DNA of 64,000 bases from Gliomastix tumulicola (lineage: Eukaryota > Ascomycota > Sordariomycetes > Hypocreales > Bionectriaceae): positions 2,604,001 through 2,668,000 of the forward strand of contig BCHX01000002.1 in assembly GCA_001599755.1 (NCBI GenBank), in the 5' to 3' direction. Within the stretch, counting starts at the first letter, position 1, and each line of letters starts with the position of its first letter. Shown in pieces: positions 44,668-58,100 of the stretch. Made by a program: the position numbers and the translations under genes. A model generated the notes under the pieces. It was not told the DNA's origin, searched no databases, and was given only the letters and a program-made list of their open reading frames with translations.

Positions 44668-45980
44668 AGGGGTGGTCCCGTGAAGGTCTCGACGGCGTGA
44701 AATCAGGCGCGGGATAGAGGTACGAGGGACAAGGGGGGAGGGGAAGAGGATGCGTGTTGTTGTGCCGGAGATGCTGACGACTTGGTTTTGCTCGCGTTTG
44801 GATACCCCCATGCATGTCATTGATGATGATGATTTCACTTTTGCGTAGCCCGGTTTCTTGCTGCAGAAGAAGACTGGATCATTGGTTTGATGAGAATTAC
44901 TACCCCTTTATATCAACAGCTTTGCGCCCCTTCAGCTTCCTTCGTGATGAAGCCCCGGCCGTAAACACGTTACTTCTAGCATTTGCATTATAAGGGCTTG
45001 AAAGTTGATACGACGCTATTCTTTCTTCTTCACTGCTTTAACCTCGGAGTCAAGTCGATGGGGTATTGGTTTCGTGAGCAGAGGCTCCAGGGTGCTCAAA
45101 AGAGTACCATTCATCCTGGCTGCCTTGAGCTACAAGAGTGAATGCGACCTTGAGTGTAAAATATGCATCATTCCCAACGCAGTGTAAGTGGCTAAAGGGG
45201 CGTTGAAGAAACCCAAGAAGCTCTCCCAGAGAGCCGCCCCAGAATCCCGAGCCTTCTTTAGCAATACCAATAGTATCAAGAATTCCAGAGACTGTTGTAA
45301 ATTTGAAGGTAAGAGCACCCGAGATTTCCAAGTCCAACTATTACTAGGTGTGTGGCATAATTGAGGTAATATGGTGTAATACACACCCTGGCTTGACGAC
45401 GATAGATCGACCGAGTAGAAATCTCTTCGCAGGACTTGAGGCTCTCCTGCAATATTCGTACGCCGTGCTTGCAGATACTCGGCAGGGCACGCGAGCTTTG
45501 GGAAGCCATCTATTGCGGCATCCAGAAGTCAGCGCAATCATGGAAGGCAGGCCATTCAGGCGGCAAGCAGGGCTAAAGGACAGGTTGGGACTCACAGCTG
45601 TGACTAAGACACAAAGACGTGGGTAAATACAAGATCGTTGATGCCAGCAGGCAGACTGCGAGACTACTTAATCACTTTGGGAGATGTTGAAATAATGGAT
45701 GCATGAGGTCGATCGCCAGGTTAGGGAAATAACTACCTGATCAGTGACGAAGAAACCATCAACATATACTAGTACATAAAACATAAAGAACGTTGATAGA
45801 AATAGCTTTGGGTGGCTTGACCGAGTGATTTGAGGCGTGCAAAACGCTCTGATGGCGTTCAAACCCAGGAGCCAATCCCACAATATCTGGTGAGTATACT
45901 CCTCTCCAGCTCGCGTCTCTCATATCTCATTACAAAAGCATGTCTCATCGGGGATCGTCTGCCCCTCGTGTTGTTTCAGA
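44668..45980. other. intergenic between convergent genes, nothing recognised
   Basis: 1.3 kb of 3' flanking DNA with no open frame of convincing length, no repeat and no RNA gene that I can recognise. Confidence 0.45.
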
Positions 45981-48900
45981 CTAGACCTCAGTCTCAATCC
46001 CCGTCTGCCTCGTCTCGCGGTCGAAGACACCGGTCACTTTATCTCCCAGTCCTTCGACCCGGTGCTTCACCCACTTTGCTGAACGGGGAATCTGCAACGG
46101 CAAGTCAGTCTCGGAACCAATTCCCATCAAGAAGAATCGCAAAGAAACATGGTACAAGCTTACCTTCCACTGCATGATGCCCCGGTGCTTCCGATGCAGC
46201 GCCTTCTCCCGCCGCTTGTAGTCCCGGATCTGGTCGATCGGCCCCTGCCGGTCACCGGCGCTCCCATCCGGCACGTTCCCCTTGCCGCCGCCGTCAGAGC
46301 TGTCGTTATCGCTCTCGCTCGAGGCCTCCTCGTCCACGATCCCAGCCCGCTTCTCCAGGTCGTCAACGTCGAGGTTCTCCTGCGCGGAGCTGATAACCTC
46401 GACTACGTCCCGGAGGTTCTTGTCCTTGCTTGCCCAGCCGGAGTGTGCGGCGCCCTGTAAGAGAATCAATATTAGTTCGGCTCGAGAGTCATAGACCTTG
46501 GGATGCACTCACAAGACCGGCCCAGAAGTTAAGTTTCAGCCGCAGCGTTCCGACCTTTTCTCCAGACTCTTCGAGGGAGTTAGCAATGGCTCGCTTATAG
46601 TTGCCCTTCCAGACGGGGAGTTCCAGCTCCTGCTCCTCCTCATCGGTGATATTACGCAGCCAGAGCACGCAGAACGCTGCAACCTCGTCGCCAAGAACAC
46701 CCTTGTCCTTAAAGGCGATCTGGAGGCAGCTGACGTATCGCTGTATGACACCGAGTTTCAGCGGCTTGCCCTGCTTGGTCTGCCACTCGCCATTCTTTCC
46801 CTTGGCTGGATATACTTTGCCGGAGCTGATGTCCGTCCGGAACTTGATCTTGCACGATGTGAGCTCTGACGGCAGACCGGAGCATGAGACCTGCGGCTGC
46901 ACCTCGACGGTGCCGTAGTCCCAGCCGATCAGGTTCTCAGGCGCCTGCAACTGCACGCTGCGCCAGACCATGGACAGTCTGATCTTGCCATGTCCGATGC
47001 CGCCCGCGAGTGGCCACGTGCCCATGACCTGCGACCGCTCTTTGAAGATCTTGTACAGCGGCAGATGGACAATGCCCAGCAGGGGGTCGTCCTCGTCCAG
47101 CCGCGAGTCGCGTACCGAGACGAAGACCTCGCAGTCGCGCCAGTCGCGAATGAAGCGCTCGCAGCCCGCGTTGTAGAAGGGCTTCGAGTTCTGCGGCTTG
47201 GTGCGCGTCTTGTAAGTCTTTTTGTGGTTGATGAGAATAGTACAGTAGGCGCTGGGAAGACCCTCGCCTGACTCGGCCTCCTCGCCGTCGCCGCCCGACG
47301 CCCGGTTCGGGTCCTTGCTGAGCTTCTCGAGCTCGAGGCCGGTGATGTTGTGGATCTGCAGGGCGAAAAGGCCGCTCGGGTAGCCGTCCGGAGGCGGCGC
47401 TGAGATGGTCATGGCGTCCTGCTCGGCCTTGAGCTCCTGGGCCTTCTGCTGCTCCAGCTCGCTATCGCTTTCCTGGTTACGGCCCTTCTTGATCATGGCC
47501 TCGCGCAGCTTGCGCTCGACGCTCTGAGCAACCTTGTCCTTGAGCTGACCCATGGAGCGGATCTCCGGGTCGTGCGTCTGCTTGTCGAACTGGCACTGCT
47601 GGATCCTCGTCTTGGAGTAGTACCCGACGCTCCACTCGAGCTTGCCCGGCATGTTGTCACCCGACTTGAGCGCACGGAAGCCGTCGGTGCGATGCCACAT
47701 GCGGCCGTTGGACTCGTCGCTACGCATGATCTGCTTGAGGTCGACCTCAATGCGGCCGAGGTCGTCGTCGGCGCTGAACTTGTCCGAGTCCCAGAGCTGG
47801 ATGCGCAGCCGCTCCTCGACGTTTAGCTCCTCAGGCGTAACCAACGCGTAGCATGTCTCCTCCCAGTACGGCTCCATCTCGGACACGATGATGCGTGTGC
47901 TCCAGAGCACCTTGCCGAACTTGGCCCAGCCAACTGAAACGTAGGGGTCCGAGGCGCCGTCCTTGATGAGCGGGATCCCCGTGTCGGCCACCTTGAAGTC
48001 GTAGCCGCGCTTCACGTGCACAACGACGATGCCCGTGGCCGTCGTGTCCTTCTTGAAGTCGTCACCCGCGAGCATGTCCTTGAGGTCGAGTGTCAGGCTC
48101 TTTGGCGCGACGTACTCGGCCATGGCGGCGTCGACGGACGACTGGACGAAGCTGCTGATGAAGGGCACATCCATGATGTTGAGCGCGTGCTTACTGATGG
48201 GCACGCAGCTGAGGTCGACCTTGGGCTGGCCGAGGAACGTGATGGTGCAGAGGGCAAAGAAGGGCGGGTCGGGCGTCAGCTGGAGACGCAGACGCATCGT
48301 GCCGATGATGCCCTGCAGGTCGACCCAGACAGGGACCTTGACGTTGCCGGCGAGGTAGAAGGCCAGGTAGAGGTGCATGTCCTTCGTCCGCTCCTTGAGG
48401 CTCTTGCTCGAGGATCGGGACCGGTAGGCGAAGGCGATCTCGAGGTTGATGAAATCGCCCTCCTCAGCTTCCATACCCTGGGCCACCTGGTGGGCATCGT
48501 CTTCGTCATGGTTTTGCTCGTCACCCTCTCCATTTTCCTCCTTTTGCTTCTGGTCCGCCGAGGCGAGGTCACCGCCGTTGGTGACGGACTTTGTCGCCGC
48601 TCCGGCAGGCAACCAGCGAACCCCGAGGATGCGAAGGGCTTCACTCCCCTGGCCGATGTCGTCGACGCTCACCATGCGGATGAACTTCGGCAGCGACGCC
48701 TGCATGACATCCTCGAGCGTGTCCCCGAGGCCGACGAAGAGATCCGGGTTCACGAGGGGCCAGATCGCGCCCACGAGCGAGTTCAGCCAGATGGTGGTCT
48801 CCTTCTCGTGCTGGGAGGCATGCTTCTTGATCTGCTTTCTCTGCGCGTCCCAGACCTCGTCTTCGAAGACACTGCTCACTCTTCTGGACATCCAGTCCCG

Positions 48901-49623
48901 GACGCCCACAACCAAGATCAAGAGCAGACCTGCCGCAGTCGCAAAAACAATGCCGGTAGTGATCAGCCCCTTCGAGGACGCACCACCGTCACTCCGGAGA
49001 AACCGCTCAGCAGCAGTGGCACCTACAATGACGACCACGGCACTGGAGAGGCCAACGGTGACGCCCTGGTTACTGATGGAGGATAGCTCGAGGCGCAGGG
49101 CGTCAAAGTCCGGCGGTGGAAAGCGGTTGGCAAGGATGTCATGGCCGTTCTGCAGGAGCTGCTTCTGCTCCTCTCTCAGCTTCTGCTCTTCCCCCTCGCC
49201 CGCCTCCTGCGGCACGCCCGGCAGTGATGGCGGCTTGGCCTCGTCCAAGTCGGCATTCTTGAGGGCCTCGTCGGTGAAGTCCTGAATTGTCACAGGCAGA
49301 TGCGTGACGGGGTCTGTGACCTCTCGCTCGGCCCGCTCCTTTGCATTCTGCTTCTGGTTCTTCCTCCGTTGCCGCGGGTCGGAAGCTCCAGGGTCAATCT
49401 GGGACGTGTCCTGGAGACTTCCATCTTCCTCTGCGTCCTCCTGATTCAACACCTCATCGCCATCATCTTGCTCCTCGTGGCCGTCGGCCGGGGCAGACTG
49501 CAGAGCCTTCTCTTGCCTGTCGGCGAGCTCCTCGCGGAACTTGCGGACGGTCGGGATCGGGTGTTTGGCGCTATAGGGAACTTGATACCTCCTGCGATCC
49601 TCGGTGTCGTCTTTTCCCGACAT
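45981..49623 (-). CDS. Mug190/tricalbin-like protein: SMP lipid-transfer domain plus C2 domains
   Basis: Predicted ER-anchored tether that moves lipids at membrane contact sites. Exons are 49623-46513, 46454-46164 and 46091-45981 (introns 57 and 72 nt), 1170 residues. An N-terminal disordered acidic region is followed by two close membrane helices at about 187-207 and 219-241 (a hairpin anchor). The SMP domain starts near 275 (TIWLNSLVGAIWPLVNPDLF, then EALRILGVRWLPAG). C2 domains appear at TGIVVVHVKRGYDFKVADTG with DGASDPYVSVGW, and at LFALQIHNITGLELEKLS with SAYCTILINHKKTYKT. The start MSGKDDTEDRRRYQVPYSAKH and overall layout fit the fungal Mug190 family. The last intron is a multiple of three without a stop, so retention would add 24 residues and keep the frame. 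Confidence 0.85.
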
Positions 49624-52529
49624 GATGCGAGATCACCGTGATGGTTGTCGTAGCTGTCAGTAGGTGTGGTGAGGTTACTAGCGAACTCGGACAGCTAATA
49701 CTAGTCCTCGGCGGTCAATAGCTTATTTCAAATAGGTAAAGACAGAAATGACCATGCTCAACATCACCGAGTAACCTGCCACAATCGGTGTCGAGCTGGT
49801 TGGAAGTATGAATTTATTTCTTGAAGGATGGTGGAGTGTGAGCGTTGCAGGTGCATGCGCGGCCATACGTCATATCGAGATCGCGAAGCTGAGCTGTTCC
49901 CCAGAAAACAAGAAAATGCCCGGCAGGGTTGCACACAATTAGCTAGCTGGAGTGCTGTCAGTCGAAAATAGGAAATCATAGGTCTATCAATGTTATGCAT
50001 ATTCCGATTCTTGTCTTTGGTTGCTCGTGTTCAATGCCCAACCAACATTTTGGACGTCACTGTCGGGGAAAATCATCCAGCTGCAGGGATCGTCAATTGT
50101 CCAGGGCAACTTTAGAGACGGGATCTGCAAGCTTGAACGGCTACCCCAGCCTAACTACCCTATACAGCCCCTCAATATTGACACTGTGTGAGTTGGTGTT
50201 TTGCTATTCCGCCCATCATGCAGAACTATTATTCATGAATTCGCGTTGGCCTTGTTCATATTATGTGAGGGTAATTTAATGGTTAGCTTCCATTAGGCAG
50301 CACGCCTTCCGGTCTTGTGCGGGCAACTACATGAAGCACCCAAGTGCAGCTTCAGGTTGCTAGCAAGAACGAGGGCAACTCACACAAGCAGGTGGGAGGA
50401 GCCTGACCAAAGGTGGCTTGCGTTGATTCGAGTCGAGACCATCGCCTGCTTAACCTAAAGCCTATCACAACTCCTCATCCCTTTCCCAGACCAGCGGTCA
50501 CGAACCTCGCCCCTTGTGGACCATCGCGATCGCAATGCAATGCAACCGTCGTTCAGCCTAGGTTCAGGACGAGGAGGCTGGTCAGCAAATCAACATGGGG
50601 ATGATTCATGATTCATGGGAGCGCTGCCGCCGTGTTCCAGATCCCGGCACGAGTGACATGCACCCAGGAACCAATATCACAATCGAGAAACGCCGTGCCC
50701 CAGGACGTGTGACGAGCCCCGTGTCGCATCCTCAGCCCCCGTGTCGTCCGATCTTTTCTGTGTGGAATCATTTTCCCCCTTTGGTGGCCCGATATATCGC
50801 GCCAAGTTGAAGTGCGAAGCCATACCGGCCTGTCTTATAGACAACCTGATGCCTGTTTCCTCGACTACCGAAATTGCTTGGCTACGGAAATGCGGCGAGC
50901 TCAGATGGCCATTGCTCCTGGCCGCTCATGGGGCTCACCGTCCATGTGGTTGCTGTACTTACACTGTAGGTACTAAGTACCTACTCTCTACTAGTAGTGA
51001 TACTCCGTACTATAATCCAGATCGCTGGGTTCTTTCTGGTGTGCTGCCGACGAAGAAGAACCAACAAGATCATCGATTTGCACTGTAAACCAGCCAACAC
51101 CAAAGGCCCATTGGCTCTCGGAGCAAAAATAAGGTTGGCATGCGCAGCAAGCAGGACATCCATTATCTTGATTGCCCTGGCAGGGATGAAGCGATTGTGA
51201 TTTGGAGCCTCTCAACAACCCATCACACAGCATCACTCACCGCACTGCAACACATGCAGGAGGAGGCTATTGGTGATACCCGCAAGGAGCCAAAGGATAC
51301 TCGGGACTACCCAAAGAGACGGCCCCCAACCATTGAAACAGCCTAGCATCGAGGCAAATAGCAGGTACCTCCTGGTAGTTTCAGGGGTGTGGCAAGTTCC
51401 CTGGTTGGCTACGCCCAGGCCTCTAAGCGCCGAGCCAGCGGCCCCCTCATCTACAAACGGCTTAGCGCTTCCGGTCAGTGGCCTGTTCCAAATATATTCA
51501 GCCAGTGGCAAGTGCTGGAAAGCTCCTGCCAATGCACGTTGGCGCCCGGAAGCCACCTCGGACCCTCTTTCCTCGTCACTTTGGACTCGATGGAAACTGC
51601 AAGAGCGGCGTGCGACGACGACGGAACGGAGGGAAAGAGCGACCAGAACAATCGATCAAATATGTTTTCCTTTGGCCTCCATCTGATCTATTTCCCTTTT
51701 CCTCCTTCCTCCCCCTTTCTCTGCAGAACCAACAAACATTCCGCCGCAGACCAGACACGAACCCCTGCTCCTTACCCGCGCGGAGCCCTTGCCAGCCGTC
51801 CCGTCTGAAGCCAACCTCATACACTTGACGTCGCATCCTCGCCCTCGCCATCTCCACACCAGAGCTTCATCGCTGCGCACGATCCCGCACCGGCACTCAA
51901 CCGCCCTGCCTTTGCCCGCCTTTGCCTGCCTTTGCCAGCTACCGCCCGCTGAGGCTCAATCTCTCCATCGTCTCTCCATCGGTTTCACCCTTGCACACTT
52001 TCATGGCCTCCTGGTTCACGGGGGTCCTCCTGTGACGCCTCCTCAGACATCCGACGACTAGTCTTACACCAGGATTTCGCCGCTCAAGACGCCTCCGAGC
52101 CCATTGGGCGACGCCTAATAGCTGAACGATACCCCCTCAACTCCGCCCCGGTTTCCTTCGTCCCTTCTCTTCCTTTCTTCCTCACTCGCGCCGTCTCTCA
52201 TTCTTCATCTACGGGGGAGAGGATACCTTTCGCTGTCGCTGGTCTTCGACATCGTCCCTTCGCTTCGTTTCTCGCACCTGCTGGCTCAGATCGCGTTACT
52301 TCTTTACACCTTCGTTGCTATTTTATTTAATTAATTTCGCCGTGTCTCGCCAGTTGTTGGATTTCAGCGTTGTTGGCGACTTTGTGCGTGTGTTGGATAC
52401 TTGGACGACGATCACTTTGGGCTGGACACTTTACGACTTGTGTGTGTGTGTTTGAATTTGGGACCGGACCGACGACGTCGACGAACATCTTAGCTTCATT
52501 CACATCACCGCCGTCAATATCCCGCCAAC
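49624..52529. promoter_or_regulatory. 2.9-kb divergent region between Mug190-like gene and noxA, with a long pyrimidine-rich noxA leader
   Basis: No protein domain was found in any frame. From about 51690 to 52330 the plus strand is strongly C/T-rich, as in long fungal 5' leaders. A short upstream frame ATG-GCC-TCC-TGG at 52003-52035 (10 codons) lies in this stretch. The long gap suggests extensive transcriptional or translational control of noxA, which is inferred. Confidence 0.45.
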
Positions 52530-54335
52530 ATGAGTGGTGCAATGGGGTATTTAGAGCTCATCAAGAAGCAGTTCACTGCTTCAAAGCTCATCTTCCATTT
52601 CCTGTTCTGGGGGTTTCATTGGGGTATCTTCGCCTACGGATGGTAAGGGCTGCTCCCCTGTTCTGCTGTCGAGACTCTGTTATGGTGCAAGGCTCAAGGA
52701 CTGACTTTATCTAGGTGGAAACAAGCGGCGGATGATCGTCTAGCAGGTCTCAACACGCTGCAGTTCTCAGTATGGATCTCACGAGGTGCCGGTCTCGTCC
52801 TCAGCGTTGACTGCATGCTCATCCTGCTGCCTGTCTGCCGAACTATCATGCGATTCATTCGACCCAAGATCCGCTTCCTCCCCCTTGATGAGAATCTCTG
52901 GATGCACCGACAACTGGCTTATTCCATGCTATTCTTCACCATCTGCCACACATCAGCTCACTACGTCAACTTCTACAACGTCGAGGAGACGCAGATTCGC
53001 CCTGTCAGCGCTCTGCAGATTCACTATGCCCAGGCAGGTGGTATTACTGGCCATGTCATGCTCCTCTGCATGCTGCTCATGTTCACCACTGCCCACGCCA
53101 AGATCCGCCAGCAGTCTTTCGAGACCTTCTGGTACACCCACCATCTCTTCATCCCCTTCTTCCTCGCGCTCTACACCCACACCGTTGGATGCTTCGTGCG
53201 TGATACTGCGGAGGCCTTCTCGCCCTTTGCTGGTGAGGAGTACTGGACGCACTGCATTGGATATCTGGGATGGCGATGGGAGCTGTGGACTGGTGGCTTT
53301 TACCTGATCGAGCGCCTCTATCGCGAGGTCCGCGCTCGCCGCGAGACGAAGATCACCCGCGTCGTCCGTCACCCCTACGATGTCGTTGAGATCCAGTTCA
53401 GCAAGTCGTCTTTCAAGTACAAGGCTGGTCAGTGGCTCTTCCTCCAGGTGCCATCCATCTCCAAGTACCAGTGGCACCCTTTCACCATCACCTCGTGCCC
53501 ATTCGACCCCTATGTGTCCGTTCACGTTCGTCAGGTCGGTGACTTCACCAAGGAGCTTGGTGATGCTCTGGGTGCTGGTGCGGCGCAGGCCAAGCTGTAT
53601 GATGGAGTTGATCCCATGGGCATGTATGAAGTTGCTCTCCAGAACGGCCAGCAGATGCCTGCCCTGCGTATCGATGGACCTTATGGTGCCCCCGCCGAGG
53701 ATGTTTTCGAGAACGAGATTGCCGTCCTTATTGGAACTGGTATCGGTGTGACACCCTGGGCCTCGATTCTCAAGAACATCTGGCATCTCCGCAACTCCCC
53801 CAACCCTCCCGCACGTCTGCGCCGAGTCGAGTTCATCTGGGTGTGCAAGGATGTTGGCTCTTTCGAGTGGTTCCAGACGCTACTTTCCTCGCTCGAGGAG
53901 CAGTCCAACGAGGCTGCTCGCATCCCCGGCTCATCAGGTGTCGAGTTCCTCAAGATTCACACCTACCTCACCCAGAAGCTCGATATTGACACGACGCAGA
54001 ACATTGTTCTCAACAGTGTTGGTGCTGAGATGGATCCCCTGACGGAACTCAAGTCCAGGACAAACTTTGGCCGTCCCGACTTCAAGAGGCTCTTCAGCAC
54101 GATGCGCGAGGGTATCCTCGACAGGTCATATCTCAGTGGCCTGGAGGGAAGCATGAGCACGACTGTTGGTGTCTACTTTTGCGGTCCTTCTGCAGCAGGT
54201 AAGCTATAATAACAACGTCACCCTTGTGCCGACTTACATTTGCTAACACCTGTCCCAGCTCGCGATATCAAGGGTGCCTGCAAAGCCGCCAACAGCCGGG
54301 AGGTCAACTTCCGCTTCTGGAAGGAACATTTCTAG
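52530..54335 (+). CDS. noxA: NADPH oxidase NoxA (Nox1)
   Basis: Membrane flavocytochrome that transfers electrons from NADPH to oxygen to make superoxide; in fungi NoxA acts with NoxR and Rac in sexual development, hyphal fusion and host infection. Exons are 52530-52642, 52715-54198 and 54259-54335 (introns 72 and 60 nt), 557 residues, the normal NoxA length. Junctions read FAYGWWKQAADD and GPSAAARDIKGA. Six membrane helices carry heme-ligand His residues (FFTICHTSAHYVNF and FWYTHHLFIPFFLALYTHTV). The FAD site is WHPFTITSCPFDP; NADPH sites are LIGTGIGVTPWASI and YFCGPSAA, and the C-terminal FRFWKEHF closes the domain. There is no EF-hand extension (NoxC) and no NoxB-type insertion. All motifs are intact. 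Confidence 0.96.
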
Positions 54336-55178
54336 TTCTAATACGAGTGCTTTTATGTACCGGACCAATCTACTCTGTCATAGCATGTTCTGTCAATTTT
54401 CAAAGACGCTTTTATATCATATCGGGTGTAGATGAGGGGGAGGAGGAGGAGCATTTGCGCCCCTTTTTTTTTTCAATTTATTTAGGACAGAATCTTCGTC
54501 TTGGTTTAAAACAAACACGACACTTGATGACACACCAATCCAGACTCATTACCGTGTAGACGCTGGACGCGTCTCATAGTGAAGTAAATGGGAGAAACCA
54601 GCGCAACCGAGTCGCTAACTTGTAATGCTGTATTCGATTCTTCGACGTCTTCTATCTGCAACCTGCTATCGACCTTTACCCGTGCAATTTTGTAACGAAC
54701 CGGCTAACCCATGATATAAGACACAGGGTATCTATCGTATGCGAGAGCATGCCGAGCCAGTAGCTGTATAACGCAAAGCATGCGGGCCTCAACCCGCTCT
54801 ATGATATCGTGTTATTCATCCCGTATGTGAGGTACAGAAAGGGAAATGAGAAGCAAAGGCCAAAAAAGAAAACCCGGCAGATAATCAGACCCCCTCTTTG
54901 TTTTTTTTTCGTGAGTACTTGCCCCAGTCGCCTTTGGCCCAGAAAACGCCGATCCCCGTTTCTCCAAAGAATCAAGTAAATATGAAAGAAAGAACCGAGC
55001 TCCCGCCCTCCAAAATGTCGTCGTTAGCGTCGTATTATGTCTCGAGAGACCGGTTCGTGAAGTAAAGTAGGGAAGAAAAAATAGTAAAAGGAAAAGCGAA
55101 AGATTAAGACGCTTTTTGATGCCAGTCGGTAATAGGATGCCGCTGACTGCCCCGACGCCGGCTGAAAGGCAGAAGAAA
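54336..55178. other. intergenic between convergent noxA and histidine kinase genes
   Basis: Contains T-runs at 54463-54471 and 54900-54909 and the two 3' flanks. No gene was recognised. Confidence 0.45.
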
Positions 55179-58100
55179 TCATCGCAACGGAGGCCGGTTT
55201 TCCTGCTTCAGCTTATTCATGTTCTCCTCCGTCAATGCCTCTCCGGCGGGCTGGTCCTGGAACGACTTGCTCCTGAAGCTTGTAGGACCTCCCGCCGCAT
55301 CAATGAGCTTCGTCTCCTGGAGCTGGCTCGACCACTCTTTTTCACCTTCAGGTCGTCGTATCTGCTGTGCCAGTTCCATAGCAGCGGGCGACTCGAATGG
55401 TGATTGCTCCTGCTCGCCGTTCGTGGCCAAGGGTCGTGGTGTGATGGGACTGTTCGATGCATCGGCGAGGGTTCGTTTGCCCTCTTCCTCGATCTCGACA
55501 TGGGGAATATCGGCGTTGTCGCAGTGCTCGCGCTGCTCTGAGCAATCCGATGTCGACACAGCATACTTCTTGGAAGTCTTGTGCCTTGCAAGACACCATC
55601 GAACGAGCATCCTCTCGAGGATACTCATGGTGACTGGCTTGGAGAGATAATCATCCATGCCTGCCTTGGTACACTTCTCTCGGTCACCCTGGATCGCTGA
55701 TGCTGTCATGGCGACGATTGGCACATCCTGCACTATGTTCCTGTAGGGCATGTGGTGGCGGAGAAGGTGCGTGCATTTGTATCCGTCGATGATGGGCATT
55801 TGGACGTCCATCAAGATGAGATCGGGCTTAGGATTGGTGCCCTGAGTCGCACCCAGCATGTAATCCAGCGCCTCCTTACCGTTCCACGCAGCGGTGACTT
55901 GGAAGCCGAGTTTGCTGATGGTCTTGGTGGCAATCTTCTGATTGACAGGACTGCACATGGTAGGTTAGTATGGAGTGGGCACAAGGGTTTCGGACACTCT
56001 GCTTACTTGTCTTCGACGACCAGGATGTGCATCTTGGCTCGCTCAGACCGAGGTAGATCTTGGTCCGTACTCGGAGATGTCCTTGTAGACGAGTGTCGCC
56101 GGGGAAATTGCGTCGCCAGGGGAATGCCGTCAGAAATTGGCGAGTTACTTGCTATATGGTCATACTCGGAGCTGTTGCAGGACAAGCTCAGATCAGACTG
56201 GAGCCGATCAGGGATTGCGCCAGCTTGAGCCACCTCCGGGCCGCGTCGTCCCTGACTCTTGTTGAAGGGAATGTAGAAGGTTGCAGTAGTCCCCGAGCCC
56301 ACACGCGATTCCAGCGCGATACGACCATGCATCAAATCGAGGAGATTCTTGCAAATGGTGAGACCAAGTCCGGTGCCGCCGAATCGTCTTGCCGTCGACG
56401 CGTCGCCCTGGCTGAATGGCTGGAACAGCTTCTTCCGGACGTCGTCCTGGATTCCTATGCCAGTATCCTCAACAACAAACTTGACTTCGACCGAGTCAGC
56501 CGTCTCCTTCTCCTTGGACACAGAGAATCGGACATATCCCTGGTTGGTGAACTTGATGCTGTTGGTGAGGAGGTTCGTAATGATCTGTCGGACCCGACCA
56601 GGATCTCCCAGCACCACGAGATTTTCCCCGATATTGTCGTCAACATCGGCCTGGAAATCAAGGTTCTTGCGCGAGACCGCAAACCTGAGCATCCGCACAA
56701 CCTCCTTGACAATGTGCGAAAGTGAGAACTGGACCTCCTCGATATCAAGCCGGCCAGACTCGACTTTAGAGAAGTCAAGAATATCGTTGATGACAGTCAG
56801 CAGCGACGTGGCGGAGCTGTGAATGTTCTCAACGTAGTCCCTCTGCTCCTCATCCAACTCCATCCCCCCCAGCAGCTCGGCCATACCGAGAACGCCGGTA
56901 ATAGGGGTCCGGATTTCGTGAGACATATTAGCGAGAAACTGACTCTTGAGACGAGTTGCTTCTTTGGCCGAAGCCTCATTCGCAACGGCCTTGCGCTTCT
57001 CCTTCTGACTCTCTTTTGCCTCATCTTTCTGGAACCTCAGCTCGGTTACATCCATGATGACGCCAATCACACCTTCAACAATAGTCTCGCTAGTCGGCTT
57101 GCCTTCCTTAGCCTTCTTCCCGTGCATTGGCACGAATCTCGTGCGATACCAGCGGTTGTCTACCATTCGTTAGTCACGTGAAGCTGTCATGCTTGTCGAA
57201 AGCCGGGGGGACTCACTGAGTTGATGCTCGTCGACTCCAATGCCATCAGATGACTTCCCATGCAAAATGTCCTCAATCGGCTCCAGGAATTGAGGATGAA
57301 CGCCCTCCACAAGATGCTCAGTCAGTCGGTTGAAGACCTTGTAAATGTTCTCGCCAACAAACCACTGGCTGTTCTCGTGATTGTCCTCGCTGTTCATGTC
57401 CCAGATGAGGGCTCCTTCGAGCATAGTGACCTGCCGCTGCGCATCGATGGTGAAGATGGTAACGTGAGAGTGGCGGATGACATTCAAGAGTTGCTGGCGA
57501 AGGCGCTTAGCCGCCAGCTTCGTCTCGATGCCTTCGTGAACGTCTGTACAAGTGCCGAGCCATTTCTCGATCTCATCTGTTTCCTTGTTCCGCACAGCCA
57601 ACGCACGGCCAAGGAACCACCTCCACTCGCCATCGCTACTCCGGCAACGGAACTCGGTCACGAAGGTCTTGCCGGTCTCCAGCGAGTGCTTCCACCGGGA
57701 GGTCGTCTCTTCCAAATCGTCGGGATGAAGAGGGACCTTCCATCCATCGCCTAGGCAGACGTCCGGTGCAAGACCGGTGTACTTGTACCACCTGGTGTTG
57801 AAGAAGTCGAACATGCCATCCGGGTTGGCGGTCCAGACGAGCTGGGGCATGGTGTCGCAGATGAGCTTGAAGCGCTCTTCATCCTTTTCTTTGATCTCGG
57901 TGATCTCCTTGGTCATCGACGTGCAGTCTCGGCCTGTGACAACGCCTGCGAGAAACTCTCCAGTTGTTTCATCTCGGATAGCCTCACCCACGCAGTCGAA
58001 GACCATTTGCTGGCCGTTGGCGCCGTAGACACCGACTCTCATGCTTGGGAATGGCGTCTCTGTACGCATGAGAATTGAAATGGGATATTCGCTCGCGTCC

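Noticed and set aside
48016..49086. 356-codon plus-strand frame inside the Mug190-like gene
   Set aside because: Antisense shadow without domains; the minus strand encodes SMP and C2 domains.
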